DNA from: an uncultured Flavihumibacter sp.
GTDB lineage: Bacteria; Bacteroidota; Bacteroidia; Chitinophagales; Chitinophagaceae
Assembly (NCBI GenBank): GCA_946482545.1
Contig: CAMLRX010000008.1
Span: forward strand, 1 to 58,021
Direction: 5' to 3'
DNA length: 58,021 bases
The translations under genes were made by a program, and so were the position numbers. The notes below the pieces were generated by a model, which was not told where the DNA came from, made no database searches, and worked only from the letters and a program-made list of their open reading frames with translations. Positions 6,624 to 14,926 of this stretch are shown piece after piece (position 1 is the stretch's first letter; every line of letters begins with the position of its first letter).

Positions 6624-7723
6624 TGGATGAATTGATACTCTTGGATGCTGTGGAAAGATACCTCCGGAACGAAATGAACGGTGACGAAAAAGCCATGTTC
6701 GAAAAACTCCGGCGGGATTCGCCTGATGTGGACCAAATGGTAGTGGAACACCAGCTTTTCCTCCGTGAAATGGAAGAATATGCCGACCATAGTCATTTCA
6801 GGTCTAACCTGCACCAGGTGCACCAGGAACTGGAAGAAGCCGGCGCTTTCAAAAAAGCAGATGCGCCTGCTAAAGGTAAACTGGTTCAGTTCTGGAACCG
6901 GAACCATAAAACCATTTCCGTAGCCGCCACCATCGCTGGCATTACCGCCATCGCTATGAGTGGACTGGTGAACCTCTTCTCTCCTTCCGCTAAAATCCCA
7001 CAATCAGAGGTAAAGCAGCTTTCCATAGAACTCAACCGTACCAAGCTGAAGGTGGATAAACTGGATAGTGAATTGAAGGAGAAAGAAGCCGGTATCAGAA
7101 TGGCGCCCTCCAAACGGGATGGAACAGGCTTCCTCGTAGATGGATCGGGCTACCTCGTTACCAATGTGCACGTGGTGAAGATGGCAGATTCTGTTTATGT
7201 GGAAAACACCAAAGGCGAGTTCTTCAAAGCCGCTGTGGTGCATGTGAACGATAAGACCGATGTGGCCATCCTCAAAATAGACGACAAACGTTTCACGCCC
7301 GTGAAATCGCTGCCTTACGGTCTTCGCAACAAGCCCGCGGATATTGGAGAAGAAGTGTTCACACTGGGTTTCCCCCGTCCTGAAATTGTATACGACAAAG
7401 GTTATTTGAGTGCAAAGACCGGTTACAACGGAGATACTATTTCCTACCAGGTAGCTATCGCTGCCAATCCGGGTAACTCGGGTGCACCGTTGTTCAATAA
7501 CCATGGAGAAGTGATCGGGGTGGTGAGTGGCAAACAAACCACTGCTGAAGGCGTGGTGTTCGCGGTGAAATCAAAGAATATCTTCAATGCGCTGGACGCG
7601 TTGAAACAAAACAGCAATTACGGTAAAGTAAAAGTAAATACGGTATCACACGTGAAACACCTTTCAAGGGTGGAACAGATCAGGAAGATGGAAGAATGTG
7701 TATTTATCGTGAAGAGTTACTAA
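6623..7723 (+). CDS. Anti-sigma-like, membrane-anchored trypsin-like serine protease
   Basis: 366 residues when read from the ATG that overlaps the sigma factor stop (a GTG one codon earlier is possible). The parts in order are a cytoplasmic helical N-terminus of about 95 residues (VERYLRNEMNGDEKAMFEKL) resembling anti-sigma or sigma-interacting heads but without the HxxxCxxC zinc motif, one membrane helix near 98-119, a charged coiled-coil near 126-158, and an HtrA/DegP-like protease domain. The catalytic triad is intact: His183 in NVHVV, Asp213 in TDVAIL, Ser286 in GNSGAP. No PDZ domain is present. The overlap with the sigma gene suggests the protein controls that sigma factor, perhaps by sensing envelope damage through the outer protease domain. 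That role is inference. Confidence 0.88.
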   Translation: MDELILLDAVERYLRNEMNGDEKAMFEKLRRDSPDVDQMVVEHQLFLREMEEYADHSHFRSNLHQVHQELEEAGAFKKADAPAKGKLVQFWNRNHKTISVAATIAGITAIAMSGLVNLFSPSAKIPQSEVKQLSIELNRTKLKVDKLDSELKEKEAGIRMAPSKRDGTGFLVDGSGYLVTNVHVVKMADSVYVENTKGEFFKAAVVHVNDKTDVAILKIDDKRFTPVKSLPYGLRNKPADIGEEVFTLGFPRPEIVYDKGYLSAKTGYNGDTISYQVAIAANPGNSGAPLFNNHGEVIGVVSGKQTTAEGVVFAVKSKNIFNALDALKQNSNYGKVKVNTVSHVKHLSRVEQIRKMEECVFIVKSY

Positions 7724-7742
7724 GCTGAATATATTAAAGTAA

Positions 7743-7776
7743 AAGTCCCGGTTCAACAGTTGAACCGGGACTTTTT
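7743..7776. terminator. Bidirectional terminator between converging genes
   Basis: AAGTCCCGGTTCAA (7743-7756) pairs with TTGAACCGGGACTT (7760-7773), 14 bp with a three-base loop. T-tracts lie on the plus-strand 3' side (7772-7776), with A-rich sequence at 7737-7744 serving the minus strand. Confidence 0.9.
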
Positions 7777-7793
7777 ATATAACACCAGGCTTA

Positions 7794-8693
7794 TCAGGCC
7801 CAGAGATTGGATGGATATTCTCCTGAAGCTACCAGGTCGTTAATGGACTGTTGCACCACGGGCGCATCTTCCTTATAAGTAACGCCGAACCATTGTGATG
7901 AGGTTGGGATCACATTTACAACACCCATTCCCTCTTTTACATACTGATCGGCCACGATGGGGATGAAGAATTCCGACTTGGGATCTTCAATATTTGAAGT
8001 GAGAAACTGCTGGAACATTTTTTCAGATACACCGAAAACACCGTCGTCAAAACACCAGAAGTTCATGGAAACTTTTGAATCTTCAGCTACTTCATACTGA
8101 ACGCCATTGTCTTCGTATTTGATTTTCCCATCGAAACGGGCAATCTTGGTGCGTTCATTGATGGCGGCCATATCACCTTTTTCGTCCAGGTCTACCACGC
8201 CCCTGCTCACTGTTCCGTGGTCGGAAAGCGTATTAGCGAGTTCATACCCGATGATGGCATACCGGGAAGGGCTGCAATCTCTTGTGAGGAACTGGTAGGC
8301 CTTTTCGAATGCGTCACGGCCATAAAAATCATCCGCATTGATGACGGCGAAAGGTTCTTTCACCACTTCGCGGGCACACAATACAGCGTGGGCTGTTCCC
8401 CAGGGTTTGGTGCGTCCTTCAGGCACCTGGAAGTCGCCCATGTGCGCGGACATCTCCTGGAAAACATAATCGATCTCAATCTTTCCTTTCAAACGGGGTT
8501 CAAATATATCTTTGAAATCCTGGGCAAAATCTTTACGGATGATGAACACCACTTTGCCGAAACCGGCGCGGATGGCATCGTAAATAGAGTAATCCATAAT
8601 GGTTTCACCTGAAGGACCAAAACCTGCGATCTGTTTCAAACTTCCATACCTGGAGGCCATTCCTGCTGCCAGGATCAATAAGGTTGGTTTCAT
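7794..8693 (-). CDS. Sugar-phosphate nucleotidyltransferase family protein
   Basis: A 299-residue NTP-transferase (Rossmann-like) protein. The nucleotide-binding loop LAAGMASRYGSLKQ lies at residues 8-21. It is followed by GSLKQIAGFGPSGETIMDYSIYDA, WGTAHAVL and the metal-binding VINADDFYG near 120. Such enzymes join a sugar 1-phosphate to UTP or dTTP to give NDP-sugars for cell-surface polymers. The loop differs from the GxGTRxxP of classical RfbA/GalU enzymes. No sugar pathway genes are adjacent, so the sugar cannot be named. Cytoplasmic; it converges on the protease gene through a shared terminator. Confidence 0.85.
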   Translation of the reverse strand: MKPTLLILAAGMASRYGSLKQIAGFGPSGETIMDYSIYDAIRAGFGKVVFIIRKDFAQDFKDIFEPRLKGKIEIDYVFQEMSAHMGDFQVPEGRTKPWGTAHAVLCAREVVKEPFAVINADDFYGRDAFEKAYQFLTRDCSPSRYAIIGYELANTLSDHGTVSRGVVDLDEKGDMAAINERTKIARFDGKIKYEDNGVQYEVAEDSKVSMNFWCFDDGVFGVSEKMFQQFLTSNIEDPKSEFFIPIVADQYVKEGMGVVNVIPTSSQWFGVTYKEDAPVVQQSINDLVASGEYPSNLWA

Positions 8694-8853
8694 CTGCTGT
8701 TTTTTCTTTTGGTTTGCATTGCCCGGCTATTTTGCTGTGTAATGGAATAGCATGGGCAACGCGTGTTATGATTGGTTAAATTAACTTGGGCCTTGCGGAA
8801 AGCGGAACGAAAATAAAAAAATATCGTACTTAGCGTTTAAAAACTTTCATTAT

Positions 8854-9771
8854 ATGTCGCTTCCGCACCTCCATTTTCCCTCCAAACTGCCGGTTCAAAC
8901 CATTGCGCAAAATTTTTCCGGAAAGGTGGATGTGCTGCGTCTGGACGAACTTCACCCGGTTATTTCCGGCAACAAATGGTTCAAACTGAAAGAGCACCTG
9001 CACCTTGCGGTAACGGAAAAAGCGACCGGACTGGTTACTTATGGCGGCGCATGGTCCAACCACCTGGTTGCCGTAGCTTATGCTGCCCGACAGTTGAAGT
9101 TGCCTTCTGCCGGTATCGTTCGGGGTGAATCCCTTCCCTTTTCAGCGCTTTCTCAAACGTTGAAAGATTGCCTAAATTATGGCATGCAGTTGTTTTTTCT
9201 CTCCCGGGAGGATTATGCGCACAAAGACGAACTCACGGCCATAGCTTCTGTTCAGCAACAATTCCCCGGTTATCACCGCATTCCGGAAGGCGCCGCCGAT
9301 GCAGCAGGCGTTCACGGCGCTGCTACCATTGTAAATACCGTTCCAGCATTCCATACCTATACCCATATCTGCTGTTCTATAGGCACCGGTACTATGCTGG
9401 CCTGAATTGCGTCCGCCTGTTCCCCGAACCAGACGGCAATTGGGTTTTCAGTATTCAAAAACGCCGATGGCACCAGGGAAATGGTGGAGGTCCTGCTTCC
9501 CGCAGGAGACATACCAGCGCGTTTTGAACTGGAAACCGGGTATAGCTTCGGCGGTTATGGGAAGTTTCCACCCGAACTCATTGATTTTATGAATCGTTTC
9601 TATGAAGAAACCTCCATTCCTACCGATATCGTGTATTCTGCAAAACTGATGGCCGGTGTTTCAGATTTATTTAACAAAGGGCGTTTCCCGCATGGGGCAA
9701 AGGTGCTGGCCGTGCATTGCGGCGGCTTACAGGGCAATCGTTCCCTTCCCGCAGGCGCGCTACTTTTCTAA
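8854..9771 (+). pseudogene. D-cysteine desulfhydrase / ACC deaminase family gene with in-frame UGA
   Basis: A PLP-dependent fold-type II enzyme family. The frame starts at ATG 8854 with the PLP-lysine motif SGNKWFKL (K41), then TYGGAWSNH near 70 and the SIGTGTMLA loop. A single TGA at 9403-9405 interrupts it, where homologues carry a Gly (GGA would need one base change). Downstream the same frame continues without indels through IASACSPNQTAIGFSV and KVLAVHCGGLQGNRS to the stop at 9769-9771. The intact length would be about 305 residues, normal for the family. Either this is a recent nonsense mutation, a sequencing error, or UGA readthrough. The first fragment alone lacks the second half of the active site and is unlikely to work. 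Confidence 0.85.
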
Positions 9772-9785
9772 GCGGAGCAAAACCT

Positions 9786-9793
9786 TATCTTTG
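9786..9793 (+). promoter_or_regulatory. -7 promoter box giving a nearly leaderless transcript
   Basis: TATCTTTG fits TAnnTTTG exactly and is followed after five bases by the ATG at 9799, so the transcript would begin at or next to the start codon. No clear TTG box was found upstream. Confidence 0.45.
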
Positions 9794-9798
9794 TGCCC

Positions 9799-10644
9799 AT
9801 GCAAAGGCTTTGGGCAATTCTCGTTTTAATTTTCAGTGTAACCCTTTCTTACGGGCAGGATACCTTACCAGACTTCTCCGTTAAAAAAAGAGAAAAAGGC
9901 AAACCCGTGATCAGTTGGCGCAACCAGTACCCCAACGTGCGACAGTTGACCATCCAGCGGTCTCCCACAGGAAAAAATCCTTACAAGTCTATTCTTACGT
10001 TGCCGGATCCTAATCTTCCGGAAAACGGCTTCATGGATGTTTCCGCCCCGCACGACAGCATGTATTACCGGTTGTATATCCTGCTGGATAGCGGAAAATA
10101 TGTTTTCTCCACACCACAAAAGGCCGTGCTTGATACGAGTTCAGCCCGGGAGCCATCTAATATGACCACGGGTAACGTTTCTACAGGAAGAATTCCGGGC
10201 GCAACCAATCTACCCCCTTCCACAGGTCAGCCAGTACATATTAAAGTGAAGGATTCCCTCGCGGGGATGATCTACGATTCCCAACTGAAAAGGTTCCGCG
10301 ATTCCGTATTGTACAGAACAAAGGATACCCTGCTGTTCCTCACGAAAGATACCTTGCAGATCAGGCCATTCGTTCCCAAAGAAATTTACAGGCCATCCCT
10401 CTACGTATTCACCGGAAAAGACGGTAACGTCCAACTTTCCTTACCGCCGCTGCAACAACCCTATAAAGTGCGGTTCTTCGAGTTTGACACCAACGATTTC
10501 CTTTTTGAACTGGAAAAGATCAAACCCGGTACACTCACGCTGGATAAGGCGAACTTTATAAAATCGGGCTGGTACTGGTTTGAACTATTTGAAGGCGATA
10601 AGTTGAAAGAACGGCACAAGTTGTATATCCCGAAAGATTTCTAG
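9799..10644 (+). CDS. Secreted protein of unknown function
   Basis: Not recognised. The protein is about 281 residues from the ATG at 9799; an in-frame GTG lies six bases earlier. It has a signal peptide (MQRLWAILVLIFSVTLSYGQ) ending at an AQ/GQ-type site, then a Ser/Thr/Pro-rich middle and a C-terminal half with beta-strand-like segments (RPSLYVFTGKDGNVQLSLPP, FIKSGWYWFELFEGDKL). The first third (VISWRNQYPNVRQLTIQRS) resembles fibronectin-like domains that Bacteroidota use in exported proteins. A periplasmic or cell-surface location is expected. Its stop codon lies within a CTAG shared with lipB on the other strand, so the two genes overlap tail to tail by four bases. Confidence 0.7.
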   Translation: MQRLWAILVLIFSVTLSYGQDTLPDFSVKKREKGKPVISWRNQYPNVRQLTIQRSPTGKNPYKSILTLPDPNLPENGFMDVSAPHDSMYYRLYILLDSGKYVFSTPQKAVLDTSSAREPSNMTTGNVSTGRIPGATNLPPSTGQPVHIKVKDSLAGMIYDSQLKRFRDSVLYRTKDTLLFLTKDTLQIRPFVPKEIYRPSLYVFTGKDGNVQLSLPPLQQPYKVRFFEFDTNDFLFELEKIKPGTLTLDKANFIKSGWYWFELFEGDKLKERHKLYIPKDF

Positions 10645-11372
10645 GCCATCACCTGCTCCGCGTAAGTAACCTCGAACACTTCGCTGAAATAGTGTTTCCA
10701 TTTGGATTTCACTGCTTCCATATCCAGTTCGCGCCCCAGTTCTTTTTGAAGGGAGGTCACTGCTTTATCCTGAATGCCGCAGGGCACGATATAATTGAAG
10801 TAAGAAAGATCGGTATTTACATTGAATGCGAAGCCGTGCATGGTGATCCATCGGCTGCACCGCACGCCCATCGCGCAAATCTTACGTTCTTTTCCTTTGA
10901 TGGAAGCATCCAGCCAAACGCCTGTTTCTCCGGGAGAGCGTTCGCCTTTTAACCCATAATCCGCCAGCACACGAATCACCACTTCTTCCAGGTTGCGGAG
11001 GTATTTGCCGATGTCGGTATAAAACTTTTCAAGATCAAGTATGGGGTATCCCACCAGTTGTCCGGGTCCGTGAAAAGTAATGTCACCACCCCTGTTTATT
11101 TTGAAGAAAGAAATCCCTTTCTCCCTTTGTTCTTCTTCGGATATCAGCACATGTTCCATGTGACCACTTTTCCCCAAAGTATATACCGGAGGATGTTCCA
11201 CCAGTAAAACCTGGTGCTTTGTGGGTACGATGTCGGGATCGGTAATCCCTTCTTCCCGGGCATTGGCTTTGGCATCCAGGTTTTCCTTCAAAATCTTCTC
11301 CTGAAGATCCCATGTTTCCTTGTATTCCTTTCTGCCCAGGTCGGTAAGGTGAATAAGTCGGCTTTCCTTCAT
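10641..11372 (-). CDS. lipB: Lipoyl(octanoyl) transferase
   Basis: 243 residues. It moves octanoyl from acyl carrier protein to the lipoyl domains of 2-oxoacid dehydrogenases and the glycine cleavage H protein, in the cytoplasm. Family marks are VEHPPVYTLGKSG near residue 60, INRGGDITFHGPGQLVGYPI near 92-112, ICAMGVRCSRWITMHGFAFNV near 165-185 and the catalytic Cys in IVPCGI. The start follows a TAACTTTG box (11387-11380, minus strand) by seven bases. Divergent from the pseudouridine synthase gene across only 40 bases. lipA is not in the window. Confidence 0.95.
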   Translation of the reverse strand: MKESRLIHLTDLGRKEYKETWDLQEKILKENLDAKANAREEGITDPDIVPTKHQVLLVEHPPVYTLGKSGHMEHVLISEEEQREKGISFFKINRGGDITFHGPGQLVGYPILDLEKFYTDIGKYLRNLEEVVIRVLADYGLKGERSPGETGVWLDASIKGKERKICAMGVRCSRWITMHGFAFNVNTDLSYFNYIVPCGIQDKAVTSLQKELGRELDMEAVKSKWKHYFSEVFEVTYAEQVMA

Positions 11373-11379
11373 AATATTG

Positions 11380-11387
11380 CAAAGTTA
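11380..11387 (-). promoter_or_regulatory. -7 promoter box of lipB
   Basis: TAACTTTG on the minus strand matches TAnnTTTG and ends seven bases before the lipB ATG. No clear TTG lies at the -33 distance. Confidence 0.45.
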
Positions 11388-11412
11388 ACAGAAGCCCACT
11401 AAATTCACGCTG

Positions 11413-12468
11413 ATGATGGATGATGATAAGGATTTGCAGGAAAGTTCAGAAGAACTGTATGAACGCCAGACTATTGTAACCAACAAAGGACAGGAGCCTT
11501 ACCGCATCGACAAGTTCCTGATGAACCGGATTGAAGGCGCCACGCGCAACAAAGTGCAGCAGGCCATTGAAGCCGGTCGGGTACTCGTGGATGGCAAGCA
11601 GGTGAAATCGAACTTTAAAGTGAAGGCGAACATGGAAATCGTGGTCTATTCCGACCGCGAACATATTGGTGAAGAGATTATCCCGGAAGAGATGCCCCTC
11701 AACATCTTCCACGAAGACGAGGATATCATCATCATCAATAAGCCCGCCGGACTGGTGGTGCACCCGGGTTCCGGCAACAGATCGGGCACGCTCATCAACG
11801 GCGTAGCCTGGTACCTGCAGCAGCAGAACAAAGCCATCAGCGAAGAAACACTGCCCCGCTTCGGACTGGTGCACCGCATCGACAAAAACACCAGCGGACT
11901 AATGGTATTGGCCAAAACTTCCAAAGCAGTGAGTTCACTGGCCAAACAATTCTTCGATCACACGGTACACCGCCGGTACATCGCCCTGGTTTGGGGAGAT
12001 GTGCAGGAAGAAGAAGGCACCATCATCGCCCATGTGGGCCGTCACCAGCGTTTCCGGAAGTTGTTTGAAGCCTATCCTGAAGGGGAATACGGAAAAGATG
12101 CCATCACCCATTACAAAGTGCTGGAACGTTTCGGGTATGTAACACTGGTAGAATGCAGATTGGAAACAGGCAGAACCCACCAGATCCGCGTACACATGAA
12201 ACACCTGGGTCATCCGCTTTTCAACGATGATTTTTACGGTGGCGACAAGATCGTGAAAGGAACCGTGTTCACGAAATACAAACAGTTCGTGGACAATTGC
12301 TTCGAAATATGTCCACGGCACGCGTTGCACGCGAAGGAACTCGGTTTTGTGCATCCGGGCACAAAGGAGTTTATACTATTCAACAGCGATATTCCGCAGG
12401 ATATGGAAAGGGTGATTGAGAAGTGGCGTGGGTATGCGAAGGTGAAGCCGGGGAATATGCCGGAGTAA
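11413..12468 (+). CDS. RluD-family 23S rRNA pseudouridine synthase
   Basis: 351 residues. An N-terminal S4 RNA-binding domain covers about residues 28-80 (RIDKFLMNRIEGATRNKVQQAIEAGRVLVDG), followed by the RluA/RluD catalytic domain. The signature HRIDKNTSGLMVLAKT with the catalytic Asp is near residue 155, and the LETGRTHQIRVHM segment near 255. It likely isomerises uridines of 23S rRNA helix 69 as RluD does. Two ATG codons stand together at 11413 and 11416; the first is used here. Its stop codon abuts the nested inverted-repeat element. Confidence 0.92.
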   Translation: MMDDDKDLQESSEELYERQTIVTNKGQEPYRIDKFLMNRIEGATRNKVQQAIEAGRVLVDGKQVKSNFKVKANMEIVVYSDREHIGEEIIPEEMPLNIFHEDEDIIIINKPAGLVVHPGSGNRSGTLINGVAWYLQQQNKAISEETLPRFGLVHRIDKNTSGLMVLAKTSKAVSSLAKQFFDHTVHRRYIALVWGDVQEEEGTIIAHVGRHQRFRKLFEAYPEGEYGKDAITHYKVLERFGYVTLVECRLETGRTHQIRVHMKHLGHPLFNDDFYGGDKIVKGTVFTKYKQFVDNCFEICPRHALHAKELGFVHPGTKEFILFNSDIPQDMERVIEKWRGYAKVKPGNMPE

Positions 12469-12951
12469 TTTTCACGCGAAGACGCAAGGGAGCGAAGACG
12501 CAAAGCCTTGTTTGTATTTGAGCTGGTTTAGTTTCGATAGCAGTTTTTTACGCCCTTGCTCCTCTGTGCTGCGCACTGCGCAACGTAAAGGAGCAAGGGT
12601 GCAAGGAGCGGTTGAGGTGTTACTTGTGGAATTTTTTGTTTCACGCAACGACGCCACGGCGCGACGAACTGTTCAGTTGGGAATGGTTGATTTTTTAGAA
12701 TCAATTTATTTTATAAGAACCTTTACTTTTTTCTGTGGCTCTTCCAATATATTTAATTAATTACCTGCTGTTATTAATAACCTCAACAAGAAATTAAATA
12801 GCGCTCTAACGTGGCGTCGTGGCGAGAAAAAATACATCCGAAATAATCTGTCTAAACACAAACAAGGCTTTGCGTCTCCACTCCTTTGCGTTGCGCCGTG
12901 CGCAGCACAAAGCAATCGCGTGGCTCTGAGGAAGGATGCAGTGCGTGAAAA
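12469..12951. repeat. Nested inverted-repeat (MITE-like) element
   Basis: The whole space between two converging genes is one inverted-repeat structure. The outer ends are TTTTCACGC (12469-12477) and GCGTGAAAA (12943-12951). Further in, 12497-12515 and 12858-12876 are perfect 19-base inverted repeats rich in GACGCAAAG. A left-side hairpin has arms 12553-12562 and 12590-12599 (CCCTTGCTCC/GGAGCAAGGG). An inner pair, CGACGCCACG (12649-12658) and CGTGGCGTCG (12810-12819), looks like the ends of a second element inserted inside the first. No transposase is encoded, and the small reading frames inside have no recognisable product. Confidence 0.75.
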
Positions 12952-12953
12952 AA

Positions 12954-13532
12954 TTATTTAGGGAACAACATCCTGTAATCCACCCGGATCTTCCCTTTGG
13001 AAATATCGTCCAGCTTACCTTTCAGCAGCTTTCTTTTCAAGGGTTTAAGGTAGTCGATGAACAGCTTTCCTTCGATGTGGTCGTATTCGTGCTGGATGAT
13101 GCGTGCGGTAAGGCCGTTGAACGTTTTTACCTGCGGCTGAAAATTTACATCGAGGTATTCCATTGTGATTGTTGCGGGACGGTACACATCTTCCCTTACT
13201 TTGGGGATGCTGAGGCAGCCTTCGCTGTACGCCCATTCATCACCTTCATAAGCGGTGATTTTTGCATTGATGAACGTTTCCCTGATACCGGGTTCATCGG
13301 GGTATTCTCCTTTTTCATCTTCTTCCTGGCTTTCAAATATCTGGGCGCTGTCCACCACGAAAAGGCGGATGGGTTTATTGATCTGAGGTGCGGCCAAACC
13401 TACGCCGTTACTGGCGTACATGGTTTCCCACATATCGGCGATCAGTTTTTCAAGTCCGGGATAATCTTTTGTGATGTCGTCAGCAACTTTTCTCAAGACC
13501 GGCAATCCGTAAGCAACGATCGGTAAAATCAT
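12954..13532 (-). CDS. def: Peptide deformylase
   Basis: 192 residues. A metalloenzyme that removes the formyl group from the initiator methionine of new proteins. The three family motifs are present: GVGLAAPQI near residue 45, EGCLSIP near 108 with the metal Cys, and QHEYDHIEGKLF near 155 with the two metal histidines and the catalytic Glu. It has its own TACCTTTG box on the minus strand at 13557-13550, in the gap after ruvX. The start codon is clear. Confidence 0.96.
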   Translation of the reverse strand: MILPIVAYGLPVLRKVADDITKDYPGLEKLIADMWETMYASNGVGLAAPQINKPIRLFVVDSAQIFESQEEDEKGEYPDEPGIRETFINAKITAYEGDEWAYSEGCLSIPKVREDVYRPATITMEYLDVNFQPQVKTFNGLTARIIQHEYDHIEGKLFIDYLKPLKRKLLKGKLDDISKGKIRVDYRMLFPK

Positions 13533-13549
13533 AGATTAGTCTTAATGGG

Positions 13550-13557
13550 CAAAGGTA
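13550..13557 (-). promoter_or_regulatory. -7 promoter box of def
   Basis: TACCTTTG on the minus strand, 17 bases before the def ATG, fits TAnnTTTG. The -33 TTG is not obvious. Confidence 0.5.
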
Positions 13558-13579
13558 AGATTTTTTCAGAGCGGAGCGG

Positions 13580-13990
13580 TTACATCCTGTTCATGTATTC
13601 CTGTAATAAAATGGTGGCGGCTATTTCATCCACCAGCGCCTTGTTCCTTCTGGCTTTTTTCTTCAGACCGCTGTCGATCATGGTTTGGACGGCCATCTTT
13701 GAAGTATAGCGCTCGTCAACCCTTTCGAGGGGAATATGTGGGAATTCTTTCTGCAACTTTTTAATGGCCGCTTCCACGAGTGGTGTGGCGTGCGTATCGG
13801 AATCGTCCCAGTTTTTGGGTTCCCCGATGATGATCTGGCCCACCTGTTCCTGCTGGAAATATTTTTTCAGGAACGGGATCAGTTCCTGGGAAGGAATGGT
13901 GGTGAGCCCGGTTGCGATGATGCGCAGGGGGTCGGTGACGGCGATACCGGTTCTTTTTCCGCCATAATCTATAGACAGTATCCTCGACAT
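13580..13990 (-). CDS. ruvX: Holliday junction resolvase-like protein RuvX/YqgF
   Basis: 136 residues with an RNase H-like fold. The family acts in 16S rRNA 5' maturation and possibly recombination. Motifs: ILSIDYGGKRTGIAVTD at the N-terminus with the first acidic residue, IIIGEPKNW near 72, ERVDERYTSKMA near 105 and VDEIAATILLQEYM near the end with the last Asp. Ten bases separate it from the prenyltransferase gene upstream, so it belongs to that leftward transcript. Confidence 0.93.
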   Translation of the reverse strand: MSRILSIDYGGKRTGIAVTDPLRIIATGLTTIPSQELIPFLKKYFQQEQVGQIIIGEPKNWDDSDTHATPLVEAAIKKLQKEFPHIPLERVDERYTSKMAVQTMIDSGLKKKARRNKALVDEIAATILLQEYMNRM

Positions 13991-13999
13991 AATTTCAGT

Positions 14000-14926
14000 T
14001 TAAAAAACAAGCATATCGGCCACAACAAAAATGGCGAAAGCCACGCTTGCAATACCGTTTGCGGTCATAAAAGCGATGTTCACCCTGGAAAGATCATCGG
14101 GCTTAACAATGGAGTGCTGGTAAATGAGCATTCCAATGAACAAAGCAGCGCCCAACCAGTACAGGATATGGAAATGGCCCATGAATCCGATAACAAGCAC
14201 AAGAAGTCCCGCCACAACATGCAACAGTTCAGAGAACCGGAGCGCATTCTTCCTGCCCAGCCATACCGGGATGGAATGCAGTGCCTGCGAACGGTCGAAT
14301 TCTTCATCCTGCAAAGCATAAATGATATCGAACCCACTCACCCAACACAGGACCACAAACGAGAATAACACAGGTACAATATGAAAAACGCCGGTTACCG
14401 CCAGGTATGCCCCGATGGGCGCCAGAGACAGCCCAAGGCCGAGCACCAGGTGACACAAAGGTGTGAAGCGTTTGGTATAACTGTAAAAAAGGATCACGAA
14501 CAAGGCCACGAACGACAGGTAAAAACAAAGCGCGTTGATGAACCAGGTGGTGACCACGAACCCGATGCAATTAAAGACCACAAACAACAAAGCGCTGTTG
14601 GCTGAAATGATGCCCGCCGGAATTTCCCTTATGGCCGTTCTGGGATTCTTCGCGTCGAAATGTTTGTCGAGCCAGCGGTTGAACGCCATGGCTGCGCTGC
14701 GTGCGAACACCATACAAAGCAATACCAACAGGAAAGTGACCCACAAAGGTTTGGGGCTTTCAAGATGCCAGGACGAAGGCGTCGCATCTGCATTGAAGAC
14801 ATTGGCGAGCCATAATTTTACCGGCTCCGCCGTTGCCAGAAAAAAGCCAATCACCGCAAACGGCAACGCAAAAATGGTATGCGAAAATTTGATGAGGGAT
14901 AAATAACTGTTGACCTTACTACGCAT
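14000..14926 (-). CDS. UbiA-family prenyltransferase (4-hydroxybenzoate/menaquinone precursor type)
   Basis: A 308-residue polytopic inner-membrane protein that attaches a polyprenyl chain to an aromatic acid in quinone synthesis. The first Asp-rich motif is AFNRWLDKHFDAKNPRT near residue 82, and the second is FDIIYALQDEEFDR near 205. About eight hydrophobic helices are visible. The protein resembles the group annotated as 4-hydroxybenzoate polyprenyltransferase in menaquinone-only bacteria, where it is thought to serve the futalosine (Mqn) route. No mqn gene is in the window to confirm this. It overlaps the end of the upstream methyltransferase gene by eight bases. Confidence 0.88.
   Translation of the reverse strand: MRSKVNSYLSLIKFSHTIFALPFAVIGFFLATAEPVKLWLANVFNADATPSSWHLESPKPLWVTFLLVLLCMVFARSAAMAFNRWLDKHFDAKNPRTAIREIPAGIISANSALLFVVFNCIGFVVTTWFINALCFYLSFVALFVILFYSYTKRFTPLCHLVLGLGLSLAPIGAYLAVTGVFHIVPVLFSFVVLCWVSGFDIIYALQDEEFDRSQALHSIPVWLGRKNALRFSELLHVVAGLLVLVIGFMGHFHILYWLGAALFIGMLIYQHSIVKPDDLSRVNIAFMTANGIASVAFAIFVVADMLVF

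Noticed and set aside
9168..9527. 119-codon alternative frame across the UGA lesion in the desulfhydrase-like gene, as sign of a frameshift
   Set aside because: The family sequence continues in the original frame on both sides of the UGA, so the lesion is a base substitution and not an indel.
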